Assembly (NCBI RefSeq): GCF_003945765.1
Contig: NZ_CP027712.1
Coordinates: forward strand, 3,410,001 to 3,474,000
Direction of reading: 5' to 3'
Length of the DNA: 64,000 bases
Origin: Pseudomonas chlororaphis subsp. chlororaphis
Lineage (GTDB): Bacteria > Pseudomonadota > Gammaproteobacteria > Pseudomonadales > Pseudomonadaceae
Positions 24,978 through 33,484 of the stretch are shown here, piece by piece (the stretch's first letter is position 1; every line of letters starts with the position of its first letter). The position numbers and the translations under genes were made by a program. The notes under the pieces are model-generated. The model worked only from the letters and a program-made list of their open reading frames with translations. It had not been told where the DNA came from and ran no database searches.

Positions 24978-25991
24978 GTGGCAGTAGGGGTGCCGGAAAA
25001 CGACGTATTTGCTGCCGCCGATGCAGTATTGGCGCGGGGCGAGCGGCCGACGGTGGAGCGCGTGCGCCTGGAGCTGGGCCGCGGCAGCCCAGCGCGGGTC
25101 GGTGCGCTGCTCGATCAGTGGTGGGAACAGCTGGCTGGACGCCTGCGCGGCGAGACCCGTCTGCCCGGGCTGCCGGCGGAGGTGGCGCAAGCCTTTGTCG
25201 CCATCTGGCAGCAGGCGACCCTGCTCGCCCAGGGCGTTGCTGAGCAGTCACTCGCGGGCCAGCGTCAGGTGCTCGCCGAAGAACGCGAGGAACTGGCCGT
25301 GTTGGACGCACGGGCACGGCTCGAAGCCGCCCAGGCCCGCCAACAAACGGCCGAGGCACTCGCGGCGCGGCAGGGCGCCGAGACCCGGCTAAGCGATCTG
25401 GAACAGTTGCTGGTCCAGCGCCTGGCGCAGATCGACGATCTGCGCCAGCAACGCGAGGAACTGCTCGATCAGTGCGACGAAGCGCGCCAACAACTGGTGG
25501 AAGCCCGGCAGCAACTGCAGGATTCGCGTCAGCAGGCTGAGCAGGCGCGTGAGCAGCAGCAGCGCTACACCCGCGATGTCGAGAACCGGGCGTACCGCGA
25601 GATCGATCGAGCCCGAGAGGAGAGCAAAACGCTAGGGGGGCAGCTCAAGGAAGCCAATGGCCGTCTGCAGGTCTTGCAACAATCCTTGCTGTCAGCCCAG
25701 ACAGAACTGGCCGAGGCGCGCGAACAGCGAGCCACCGCCCACGCTCAAGTCCAGGCTCTGCTTGACCAGTTGGATGTTACCCGTCAGGCGGGCGACGAAG
25801 CGGCCGAACGATACCAAGGCCTGCAACGACAATTGCTGGGCGCGCAGAGCGAACTGGCAGCTGTTCGCGAGCAAGCGGCGGCGGCACAGGCCCGAGCCCA
25901 AACCTTGAGCGAGCAGCTGATGGTCACCGTTAGCTCTACGACCGCTACAGTGCGTTCGCCACGAGCAAAGAAGACGTCCAAGCCTCGCTGA
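24978..25991 (+). CDS. tnpT: Coiled-coil DNA-binding protein, TnpT/KfrA-like recombination partner
   Basis: 337 residues from a GTG at 24978 with GGAG nine bases upstream. Residues about 1-100 form a KfrA-type DNA-binding domain (AADAVLARGERPTVERVRLE, then GRGSPARVGALLDQWW). Residues about 110-315 are a long Gln/Glu/Ala/Arg coiled coil without prolines, and the tail is basic (SPRAKKTSKPR). In Tn4651 the TnpT protein binds the resolution site and stimulates TnpS; length, order and divergent arrangement all fit. Plasmid KfrA proteins share this architecture, so a partition-like role alone would be the alternative, but the recombinase neighbour favours TnpT. Confidence 0.75.
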   Translation: MAVGVPENDVFAAADAVLARGERPTVERVRLELGRGSPARVGALLDQWWEQLAGRLRGETRLPGLPAEVAQAFVAIWQQATLLAQGVAEQSLAGQRQVLAEEREELAVLDARARLEAAQARQQTAEALAARQGAETRLSDLEQLLVQRLAQIDDLRQQREELLDQCDEARQQLVEARQQLQDSRQQAEQAREQQQRYTRDVENRAYREIDRAREESKTLGGQLKEANGRLQVLQQSLLSAQTELAEAREQRATAHAQVQALLDQLDVTRQAGDEAAERYQGLQRQLLGAQSELAAVREQAAAAQARAQTLSEQLMVTVSSTTATVRSPRAKKTSKPR

Positions 25992-26420
25992 ATCGATGGC
26001 AAGCCTCTGTATCGGGCGGCGAGTTCAATTGACGACGTGCAGTTGGCATTGCGTCAGGTCAGCCTCTAGGAGCCAGGGTGTATTGGAGTACCACAGCGCC
26101 TCGCAGCCGGTCCTTCGGGCACTATCGTTCCAGCTGTGCCGGGTTGCTGAGTTTTGCCAGTGGCGCGAGGTGGTCCTGATGATGCTGCTGGCAGTACGAA
26201 TCGTCAGCCGCTTCTATCGGTTTTTGAAATTAATTCGAATAGACATCAGGATGTGGAGGAGGAAGTTTGATCTGAAATATCCATGTTGTGTACCGCGGCT
26301 CATCATCTCACGCCGCATGCGCCATGAAGGATTTGCCGGCACGCTTGCAGAGCGAAGCGTGCCTCTAACTCAGCACTCGTTGTTTCAGTTCAATTCCGAT
26401 ATCACTCGAGTGACCTCAAC
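25992..26420. other. Gene-free stretch between tnpT and the second RND pump
   Basis: No convincing coding frame: the one long plus-strand frame has erratic composition and no ribosome-binding site. It contains TGAAATTAATTC at 26225-26236, the same 12 bases as at 19472-19483 on the far side of the mobile block. No terminator or terminal repeat was recognised. Confidence 0.4.
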
Positions 26421-29400
26421 CTAGGTCCGAGGTACTGGAGCGGAGCTGATATCCGATCGTGAAGGAGCAGACGGCTCTTGTGGTTTCCTGCGACGACTCT
26501 CCCATTGAAGCAGAAGGGAAATGCCACAAGGCAGGACAGTCAATGTCACGATTGTCGCAACGGCTAGCCCCCCAATCACCGCATAGGCCATCGGCCCCCA
26601 AAATATCTGCGGTGCGATCGGGATCATTCCGAGAATAGCGGCACAGGCCGTCAGCAAAATAGGGCGGGCCCTATGTATTGAGGCATGCATGATCGCGTCA
26701 CTGGGCGATTCGCCCCTATTCATATTGATGTCGACCTCTTCGATCAAAATGATCGCGTTGCGCACGATCATCCCAACAAGCGCAATGACCCCAAGCTGCG
26801 CGACAAAGCCCATGGGCGTGCCTGTCGGCAACATTGCCAGGACGACACCGATGAGTCCGAATGGGGCCATCGCGAGTGCCAGGAACATGCGGGAAAAACT
26901 GCGCAGTTGCACCATCAAGAGCACGCACATTACGAGCGCCGTGAGCGGTAGAACGGCGAGCAGCGATTGACTGCCCTTTGCCGCTTCCTCGACCGCTCCG
27001 CCCGTTTCAACCTTGTACCCCTTGGGTAGCTCTGCTCTGAACCGCGCTACAGTGGGCGCGAGTGCTTGCACTACGGTCGATGCCTCGAGTCCATCGCGAA
27101 CGTCGCCTTGTACGGTGAGCAGGGAGAGGCGCTGCCGTCGCCAGACGATGGGATCTTCGACTCCAAAACTCAGCTTGGCGATCTGAGTCAATGGGATGGT
27201 ATGGCCTTGGGCCGTACGGAGTTGGAGATTGGCAAGCGTTGCAAGGTTGGTGCGCTCCCCGATCTGCGCGCGGATCACCACATCGATGAGTCGGTCCTGG
27301 TCGCGCACCGTCGTCACCGCAGAGCCAGAGAAAATGGTCGCCATGGCACTGGCGATATCTTCGGACGACAGACCCAGGGCCCGCGCCTGAGTCTGGTCGA
27401 CTTCGACAAGAACACTCCTTTGTGGCTCGCCCGACAGGAGGTGAACCTCACGTGTGTCCGGGTTAGCAGAGATGACGTTAGCGAGACGTGCTGCGATATC
27501 ACGCACTTTGTTCTGATCGGGTCCCGTGACGCGATACTTGAGTGGCCATCCTACTGGAGGACCGAGTTCTAGCGGCGTCGCGCGAGCGATGAGGCCGGAG
27601 AATTCCGTCTTGAATGCCGCGGCAAGCCTTGCCTGTAACGCATCACGTTCCTTGACGCCTTTCGCGACAACAACCGTCTGGGTGACGTTTTCGTTCTGGA
27701 GCAAAACCTCCATGGGGAGATAGAAGCGAATTGCCCCGGAGCCGATATAGGTCGAGAAGCGCTCAACATCGGGGTCGTTTTTTAGCAGCTCCTCAAGCTT
27801 CGACGCCTCGCGCGTCGTCGCATCCAGTGACGCATTCTGCGGTAACGTCAGACTGACCAGAAGCTCGGGGCGGTCGGAGGGGGGGAAGAACTGCTGTTCG
27901 AGATAGGTTGCGGCGCTGAGCGAGGCCACGAATGCCGCGACGGCGACGCTGAGGGTCATTGCACGATGGCCAAGGGCCCAGGACAGCGCCCGCTCATAGG
28001 CTTGCATTATGCGACCAGCGCCATGGCCGTGATGTGGCAATGACTTGGGCAGAATCAGGGTTCCGAGCAAAGGTGAGAACAGGACTGCAACTACCCAGGA
28101 AGCCGATAGCGAGATCAGTACCACCATAAACATCGAATAGCAGTACTCACCCGCGCTTGAAGCCGCAAAACCAACCGGGATGAATCCGGCGATCATGACA
28201 AGCGTGCCCGTCAGCATCGGGAAGGCGGTTGACTCATAAGCGAAGCTCGCTGCCCGCTTTAGATTCCAGCCCTCTTCTAATTTGCCAACCATGGCCTCGA
28301 CGGTGATCATCGCGTCATCGACCAGGAGACCGAGGGCGATGATCAGTGCACCTAGCGAGATGCGTTGCAAGCCTATGCCTGTCAACTCCATGCCGATGAA
28401 GGTCATTGCCAGAACAAGGGGGATCGAAAGGCTGACAACTAACCCTGCCCGGGCGCCGAGCGAGAGAAACGATACCGCGAGTACGATCGCAACCGCTTCG
28501 GCAAGGACCGTCAAGAAGCCACTGACCGCTTGCGTCACCACTGTCGATTGGTCGGCGACCTGGATCATCTCGATTCCGTGAGGAAGCGTCGTCCTGACGT
28601 CATCCATGCGAGCTCGTACCGCTTCGCCAAAACTGAGCAGATTACCACCCGAGGCCATCGAAATAGCAAGGCCGAGGGCTTTCTCGCCGTTGACCCGGAA
28701 CAGTGGCGCTGGAGGGTCAGCCGGTATTCGCTGGATAACGGCCAGTTCGGTGAGCGGTACGAAACGATCATTCGCCCGCAACGTCACATTCCGCAAGCTC
28801 TCCTCGGATGCGAAGCCCCCACTGACGCGCAGTGCGATCTTGTCCTCGGCCAGACGCACCGTACCGGAAGGTATGACGGCATTCTGTGCCTTTAAGGCGC
28901 GTAAGACTGCCTCTTCGTCAAGCCCGAAGGCCGCAAGCCGGCCAGGGGAGAATTCGATGACGATCTGCTCCTCCTGCACCCCCAGCAACTGTACTTTGCC
29001 AATACCAGGAATACGCAGCAGTTCCGCACGCACGCCTTCGAGGTAGTCACGCAGTTCACGGTCAGAGAAGCCCTCGGCGGTAAATCCGAAGATCTGTCCA
29101 TAGGTGTCGCCGAATTCGTCGTCGAAGAATGGTCCCTCCACGCCGCTTGGAAGCGTTGCGGTAATATCGGCCATCTTCTTGCGAACCTGATACCAGGCAT
29201 CGGGGACTATTCGCGACGGCGCATCATCGCGCAGGTTGACCATGATGACGGTTTCGCCCGGGCGCGTGTAACTATCGAGCCGGTCGAGATAGGGGATCTC
29301 TTCAAGCTTTTTCTCCAGGCGGTCGGTCAAAAGTTTCGTTGTGTCGTCGATGGTTGCTCCGGGCCAGCGAGCTGCCACTACCATCGTCTTGATGGTGAAC

Positions 29401-29555
29401 GTCGGGTCTTCGTTACGACTCAGTTTGGAATAGCTGATCGCACCACCGACCAGCGTGACCAGCATGAGGAAAAACATCAGCGGCATCTGTCCGATCGACC
29501 ATGCCGAGAGATTGAATCCTTGCTGGTCTCTTGGAGGTATTGTGTTCGGCTTCAT
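26421..29555 (-). CDS. RND efflux transporter, inner membrane pump (second system)
   Basis: 1044 residues with the RND plan of twelve helices and two periplasmic loops. The first helix is MFFLMLVTLVGGAISYSKL-like, followed by SRNEDPTFTIKTMVVAARWP. The proton-relay aspartates are in IIALGLLVDDAMITVEAMVG, and a second-half signature reads IALVGMIVRNAIILIEEVD. The opening and the short loops put it in the same TriC/VexF-like branch as the pump at 6172, but the two are clearly diverged. The adaptor gene precedes it with an ATGA overlap. No outer-membrane factor is encoded beside it, so it must borrow one, possibly the lipoprotein at 3386 or OprJ. Confidence 0.92.
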   Translation of the reverse strand: MKPNTIPPRDQQGFNLSAWSIGQMPLMFFLMLVTLVGGAISYSKLSRNEDPTFTIKTMVVAARWPGATIDDTTKLLTDRLEKKLEEIPYLDRLDSYTRPGETVIMVNLRDDAPSRIVPDAWYQVRKKMADITATLPSGVEGPFFDDEFGDTYGQIFGFTAEGFSDRELRDYLEGVRAELLRIPGIGKVQLLGVQEEQIVIEFSPGRLAAFGLDEEAVLRALKAQNAVIPSGTVRLAEDKIALRVSGGFASEESLRNVTLRANDRFVPLTELAVIQRIPADPPAPLFRVNGEKALGLAISMASGGNLLSFGEAVRARMDDVRTTLPHGIEMIQVADQSTVVTQAVSGFLTVLAEAVAIVLAVSFLSLGARAGLVVSLSIPLVLAMTFIGMELTGIGLQRISLGALIIALGLLVDDAMITVEAMVGKLEEGWNLKRAASFAYESTAFPMLTGTLVMIAGFIPVGFAASSAGEYCYSMFMVVLISLSASWVVAVLFSPLLGTLILPKSLPHHGHGAGRIMQAYERALSWALGHRAMTLSVAVAAFVASLSAATYLEQQFFPPSDRPELLVSLTLPQNASLDATTREASKLEELLKNDPDVERFSTYIGSGAIRFYLPMEVLLQNENVTQTVVVAKGVKERDALQARLAAAFKTEFSGLIARATPLELGPPVGWPLKYRVTGPDQNKVRDIAARLANVISANPDTREVHLLSGEPQRSVLVEVDQTQARALGLSSEDIASAMATIFSGSAVTTVRDQDRLIDVVIRAQIGERTNLATLANLQLRTAQGHTIPLTQIAKLSFGVEDPIVWRRQRLSLLTVQGDVRDGLEASTVVQALAPTVARFRAELPKGYKVETGGAVEEAAKGSQSLLAVLPLTALVMCVLLMVQLRSFSRMFLALAMAPFGLIGVVLAMLPTGTPMGFVAQLGVIALVGMIVRNAIILIEEVDINMNRGESPSDAIMHASIHRARPILLTACAAILGMIPIAPQIFWGPMAYAVIGGLAVATIVTLTVLPCGISLLLQWESRRRKPQEPSAPSRSDISSAPVPRT

Positions 29556-30643
29556 TGGGCCACCTCTGCCGTATCGTAGACAACTTTTTGCCCGGCCCGG
29601 AGTTTGCTGACCCCAGCGGTTACAACGGCATCTCCCTCGGTGAGCCCTGACTCGACCAGCGCTTGTGTCGCAGTGAAGCGTGTGACAACAACAGGTTTAC
29701 GGATAAGTACATGATCGGACGGTTGAATTACAAAGACTGCCGGCTTGCCTTCCTCACTCGTCAAGGAAGAGGCGGGAAGAATGAACAGGGCCTTGCCGGG
29801 CAATAGCAGGCGCCCTGTCACAGTGGCTCCCAATGTCATGGCCGGCGGGGTTTCTGGCAGAGCAATGCGGACCCGATAGGTGCGCGTAGCTGCATCTGCG
29901 GTCGGGCTCACATCGCGAATAGAACCAATGACTTTGATCTTAGGGTCTGACACCAGAGCGACTTCGACTTGCACATCAGAGAGTACGGAAGTGTAGAGTC
30001 GTTCAGACACGTTGAAGACCGCGTCACGCTCATGTGTCGAGGCGAGTTTGATTGCCAACTGACCGGCATCGACGACTTGTCCGATATTGACCATCACCGC
30101 ATTCACGATAGCGGCATCGGGCGCGCGTAACTCGGTGTAGCTCAATTTGTTGCGTGCAGTGAGCAGCCCCGTTTTCGCGACGTTGAGCCTTGCGTTTGCT
30201 GCCCGCCAGTTGGCTGCCGCCTCATCCACTCGGGCACGTGCGACGAACTGTTTATCGAAGAGCATGCGCTGTCGATCAAGCCCCGATCTGGCAAACTCTT
30301 CTGCCGCTTCTGCGCTCCTCACTTCGGCCTCGGCAACCCGTACCTCATTCTGGATGTCGTTAGGGTCGAGCACTGCAAGAACCTGCCCCTTGGCGACGCT
30401 CATCCCGACATCGACGCTACGGGTTGCAATACGACCCGCGATACGAAAAGCGAGATCGGTCTCGATGTGAGCGCGGATCTCGCCCGTCTGGGCAACTTCT
30501 TCACCGATCACACCGGGCTTCGCGATTACCGCGCGGACGGGGCGCGGGGCTTCCTCCGATCGTTTTTCTTCCTGACAGCCAGTGAGGATTAGGCTAAGGC
30601 TGCAAACATAGCCACATATCCGTAATGCCATAAGCACTGTCAT
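29552..30643 (-). CDS. RND efflux periplasmic adaptor lipoprotein (second system)
   Basis: 363 residues from the ATG at 30643, which has an AAAGGAAAG ribosome-binding site; the longer frame upstream has none. A signal peptide with lipobox, LSLILTGCQEEK, anchors it. The lipoyl halves are TDLAFRIAGRIATRSVDVGMSV-like and APDAAIVNAVMVNIGQVVDAG, separated by an Ala/Glu-rich hairpin (AEAEVRSAEAAEEFARSGLD). Barrel and membrane-proximal domains follow. It couples to the pump at 26421. The nearly 390 bases upstream hold a palindrome that may be an operator, but no regulator gene is next to it. Confidence 0.9.
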   Translation of the reverse strand: MTVLMALRICGYVCSLSLILTGCQEEKRSEEAPRPVRAVIAKPGVIGEEVAQTGEIRAHIETDLAFRIAGRIATRSVDVGMSVAKGQVLAVLDPNDIQNEVRVAEAEVRSAEAAEEFARSGLDRQRMLFDKQFVARARVDEAAANWRAANARLNVAKTGLLTARNKLSYTELRAPDAAIVNAVMVNIGQVVDAGQLAIKLASTHERDAVFNVSERLYTSVLSDVQVEVALVSDPKIKVIGSIRDVSPTADAATRTYRVRIALPETPPAMTLGATVTGRLLLPGKALFILPASSLTSEEGKPAVFVIQPSDHVLIRKPVVVTRFTATQALVESGLTEGDAVVTAGVSKLRAGQKVVYDTAEVAQ

Positions 30644-30701
30644 TTTTTCTTTCCTTTGATCAAGTAGGACATGCAATTCAACGTGTTCACCATTCAGCAC
30701 A

Positions 30702-30715
30702 AACACGTTCGTATT
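30702..30715. promoter_or_regulatory. Operator-like palindrome upstream of the second RND system
   Basis: AACACG-TT-CGTATT, five of six base pairs matching, 59 bases upstream of the adaptor start. This could be a repressor site for a TetR-type protein encoded elsewhere. It is short enough to occur by chance. Confidence 0.3.
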
Positions 30716-31032
30716 ACAGAACTCAAACTCGCTAACAGTGGAGCGGGCGACACAAGTTCTACGCAAAGATCGAAGCATTAGCGGTGAGCGCCTATGGAAC
30801 TGAGCGGTTCCTGATATCACGCATCATCAGTAAACTTGGCCAGCCTTTGAGTCGAACAACCGCATGATGGCCAGGTCGAGCCCACTGCAAGCCTAGTGGA
30901 AAACATAGGCACTGAAATTTGCTGTATGGCTCATACCGCTCTGTCCCAGGCCGGATGGGCATGGACATAACATGGATAAAACCTGCCGCATTGGTGGGTC
31001 ACTTTCTGACGAACCTCCCCAGACGTCTTTAG
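30716..31032. other. Intergenic region, no gene seen
   Basis: About 300 bases between the second RND system and pqiA, both on the minus strand. No coding frame, clear hairpin or repeat was recognised. It should hold the terminator of pqiA and the promoter of the adaptor gene. Confidence 0.4.
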
Positions 31033-31707
31033 TCACTCAGGAAAGCGAGAGGGTTGAACCCGACGAGGCTGCTCGTTGGATAGCGCTTCCCAGACCTGAT
31101 GGGAGGGCATATTCAGTTCCAGCCAGACCTGGGTGAGCAACAACGCGACGAAACAGGCCAGGCCGATACCCAGGCTCAGGTCGGCGATGTCGATCAACTT
31201 GACGATGGAAACCAGGATCCCGAACAGGTAAACCTCGAGCATTCCCCATTCGCGCAGGTGGTGATAAGTGCGGTAGAGCAGAATGCCGGTGGGGCGCGCC
31301 ACCTTGAACCGCAGACTCAACAGCACCAGCAGTTGGCACAGCAGCTTGAGCAGGGGAATCGCCATGCCGCTCAACAGCACCAGCACGGCAACCCCCGGCA
31401 TATCGCTTTCGAACAATCCGAGCACACTGGTCCAGATCGTTTCGCTGCGGGTCTGCCCGAGGAGCGTCAGGTGCATGATCGGCAGGAAGTTGGCCGGGAT
31501 GTAGAGGAGCAGGGCGGTCAGGACCAGGGCGAAGCAGCGACGCTGCCACTGATGGCGATGCACGACCAGCTCGAAGTCGCAACGTGGGCAGCAACTCTTT
31601 TCACCCGGTTCAAGTGGTTCCCGGCGCATGAGCAGGTCGCATTCATGGCAGGCGATCAGCGCGTCCAGGGGAAGGTTCGGCAAGTTGCCGGTGTGGGTAG
31701 GGGGCAT
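31033..31707 (-). CDS. pqiA: PqiA/LetA-domain membrane protein (first half-protein)
   Basis: 224 residues from the ATG at 31707; the open frame runs further upstream, but that part is an nfxB fragment (see 31780-31845) and an Arg/Pro linker. A zinc ribbon opens the domain (CHECDLL, then CCPRCDFELV), followed by four membrane helices with LLLYIPANFLPIM in the first, the standard PqiA motif. E. coli PqiA and LetA carry two such domains in one chain; here the halves are separate genes, this one and 39232-39852. PqiA/LetA proteins work in the inner membrane with MCE tunnel proteins such as the one at 39839 to move lipids. Confidence 0.85.
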   Translation of the reverse strand: MPPTHTGNLPNLPLDALIACHECDLLMRREPLEPGEKSCCPRCDFELVVHRHQWQRRCFALVLTALLLYIPANFLPIMHLTLLGQTRSETIWTSVLGLFESDMPGVAVLVLLSGMAIPLLKLLCQLLVLLSLRFKVARPTGILLYRTYHHLREWGMLEVYLFGILVSIVKLIDIADLSLGIGLACFVALLLTQVWLELNMPSHQVWEALSNEQPRRVQPSRFPE

Positions 31708-31779
31708 CGAGTTGATCCTGGAAGGACGTGGCCTGGGTTTCGGTTCGGGTCTGGGAGCTAGCGCCATACAGGAACGGCT

Positions 31780-31845
31780 GTTCCCCTCGACGATGGCCAC
31801 GGCCAGCGCCTTGATGAGTCGTTCGTCATGGGAAATCAACACCAT
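31780..31845 (-). pseudogene. 5' fragment of an nfxB gene fused in frame ahead of pqiA
   Basis: On the minus strand a start at 31845 gives MVLISHDERLIKALAVAIVE, then departs. This is the N-terminus of NfxB: the intact nfxB here begins MSLPPHDERLIKALAAVIVD, and 25 bases (GCCTTGATGAGTCGTTCGTC with the next five) are identical at both places. The fragment remains in frame with pqiA, so a fused product starting at 31845 is possible. It is joined to a second copy of the nfxB-mexC promoter, showing that promoter and gene start were duplicated or left behind together. Confidence 0.75.
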
Positions 31846-31926
31846 AGGTGGGGCCTGGCTGGAGTATGAAAGAGGCGCCTTGCGCATGCGCTATGCGGGC
31901 CCGGTGTCAGCCTAAATAATATCAAA

Positions 31927-31964
31927 TGAGCCAAATTTGACTCAAGAATTTTTTAAACTATCAT
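31927..31964 (+). promoter_or_regulatory. Second copy of the nfxB-mexC promoter/operator
   Basis: TGAGCCAAATTTGACTCA (31927-31944) is palindromic at 16 of 18 positions and matches the element at 33413-33430. It covers a -35 TTGACT (31937-31942), followed after 16 bases by -10 TATCAT (31959-31964), pointing toward the gene at 32142. Flanking bases also match the copy in front of mexC. It probably brings pqiA leftward, and perhaps the 32142 gene rightward, under NfxB-type control. Confidence 0.6.
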
Positions 31965-32141
31965 GCCTGGGTTGTCAATCAATGGACAGGTACCTTGTTG
32001 CCACTTCGTATATGGCCAGCAAAGGCAATCGTTCCAGCAGCAAATGCGGCCTCCAACCCGAAATGGCACAGTGTTGGCGGAGTTGTACCCTTTAGTGGTT
32101 TCTTGTGTTTTGAGTTTTATATGGGTCGTGAGGTTTTCTAA

Positions 32142-32684
32142 ATGCAGTCTGTAACCCCTTTGGATGATCGCCGGTTTGCATTTGAGGCGCGTCGTTTGAC
32201 AATAGAAACGCTTGTCAAAATTTATCTTGAACAGGTTTCGGTTTCACGGAGTTTAGTGACGGTTTACCTTCGCTTGATGTTTACCTTGTCGCTCGGCGCA
32301 TTGGCGGGGGTGGTAACTTTATATGGCGCCATACTTCGATTTAGTGTTTCTCCCGCTCTCAATACGATCACCATGCTAGAAGCAATAAGTGCCGTTATGG
32401 CGCTTGGTGTGCTTGTTGCGTCCGCTTTGCTCTCCGCGCGCGCATTACAGCAAAGTGCTTTTGATGCAGCTCCGTTCTTACATGATCCATTCCCCAATGC
32501 CGGACCTATAATTGACTCGATTTTTCAGCTAAAAGAGCTCGATGAGCAGCAGATACTCGATAGGCTGTATTTTGCTATTGGCAAGCTTGTTGAACATCAA
32601 CCTACTCTTAGAGTCAGCACGCGCTTGACCACGACCTTATTGGTTGTTGGTCTGCTTTTGACTGGGGTGTCGTTTTTAATATGA
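32142..32684 (+). CDS. Hypothetical protein with three membrane helices
   Basis: 180 residues, not recognised. A charged N-terminal 38 residues (FEARRLTIETLVKIYLEQVS) precede helix 1 (LMFTLSLGALAGVVTLYGA) and helix 2 (ITMLEAISAVMALGVLVASA). A soluble segment of about 55 residues follows (PFPNAGPIIDSIFQLKELDE), and the protein ends in helix 3 (LLVVGLLLTGVSFLI). It is A+T-richer than mexCD. It stands alone between the two copies of the nfxB-type promoter, downstream of copy one, so its expression may respond to NfxB. It could belong to an insertion that separated the two copies. Confidence 0.65.
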   Translation: MQSVTPLDDRRFAFEARRLTIETLVKIYLEQVSVSRSLVTVYLRLMFTLSLGALAGVVTLYGAILRFSVSPALNTITMLEAISAVMALGVLVASALLSARALQQSAFDAAPFLHDPFPNAGPIIDSIFQLKELDEQQILDRLYFAIGKLVEHQPTLRVSTRLTTTLLVVGLLLTGVSFLI

Positions 32685-32771
32685 AGTAGGCTAGTGAATT
32701 TCTTGGTCAGGGGGCTTCTGCATGAAACTCCTCTTTGACAAGCTCTATCTCGTCCATGTCGATCCGCCATT

Positions 32772-33332
32772 TCAGCTGCGCATTGGAGTGGCACCATGCA
32801 GGAACATTTGCCCCAATATTTTGGCGGAGTTGGAGCTTGCTGCTCGTCCGCGCCGCTCGGCATCAGCCAAGCCATATACCAGAGCAATGAATAGTTCTGT
32901 AAATACTGCAGCGGTGATGTCGATACGAAATGCCCCCATGCATTGTCCACGCAAGAAAAAACTATCCAATGCATCAAGATAAGACTGCCAGCGGGCTCCG
33001 TCGTCTTTGGGGTTGGGAAAGTCGGGGCGACTCTGAAAGACGATAAAGATGAGCAGCTCTCGATGAGCAAGATGCTCTTTGATCAGGTTGTGCAATGCTT
33101 CCTGAGGTGTAGCGCCAGATAAACAAGTGGTTTCGATTATTTGGTTGAGAATGTTTCTGCCATGCGCTTCAAGCATCTTTAGCAGGTTATCGCGAGTCCC
33201 ATAAAAACGGTGCAAGGTAGTTCGGCTCGTGCCTACAGCTTCCGCGAGTTCCTTAAGAGTGGCTCGTGGGCGGTCGACAATGACCGCAGCCAGTGCCTTG
33301 ATGAGTCGTTCGTCATGGGGGGGCAGAGACAT
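32772..33332 (-). CDS. nfxB: NfxB-type TetR-family repressor of mexCD-oprJ
   Basis: 186 residues, the length of Pseudomonas aeruginosa NfxB. The opening HDERLIKALAAVIVDRPRAT, helix-turn-helix LKELAEAVGTSRTTLHRFYG, and the ending LVYGLADAERRGRAASSNSA agree closely with NfxB as I remember it. NfxB represses its own gene and the divergent mexCD-oprJ operon; loss-of-function mutations in P. aeruginosa cause resistance to fluoroquinolones and fourth-generation cephalosporins. Here it is divergent from mexC with a palindromic element in the 152-base gap. A related repressor (43125) closes the cluster. Confidence 0.9.
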   Translation of the reverse strand: MSLPPHDERLIKALAAVIVDRPRATLKELAEAVGTSRTTLHRFYGTRDNLLKMLEAHGRNILNQIIETTCLSGATPQEALHNLIKEHLAHRELLIFIVFQSRPDFPNPKDDGARWQSYLDALDSFFLRGQCMGAFRIDITAAVFTELFIALVYGLADAERRGRAASSNSAKILGQMFLHGATPMRS

Positions 33333-33412
33333 CGCTAGGTTCCAAGTGAGTCTGAATGCATGGGTTGAGCGCTGAGGTTTTTATGTATCCATTTGTTCTT
33401 AATATGATCATA

Positions 33413-33451
33413 TGAGACATATTTGACTCAAAATAGATTCGAAAGTATCAT
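33413..33451 (+). promoter_or_regulatory. mexC promoter with overlapping palindromic operator
   Basis: The -35 TTGACT (33423-33428), 17-base spacer and -10 TATCAT (33446-33451) form a good sigma-70 promoter, 33 bases before the mexC start. The -35 lies in the partial palindrome TGAGACATATTTGACTCA (33413-33430), a likely NfxB site. A close copy stands at 31927-31964. Confidence 0.7.
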
Positions 33452-33484
33452 CCGCGGCATTCTCAATCAAGCTTCGGGTGAGTC

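Noticed and set aside
24978..25991. Plasmid partition (KfrA) interpretation of the coiled-coil protein
   Set aside because: The divergent tyrosine recombinase and the palindrome between them fit tnpT of Tn4651-type elements better, and no other plasmid gene is present.
25996..26424. 142-codon plus-strand frame after tnpT
   Set aside because: Erratic composition, no ribosome-binding site and no recognisable motif; treated as non-coding.
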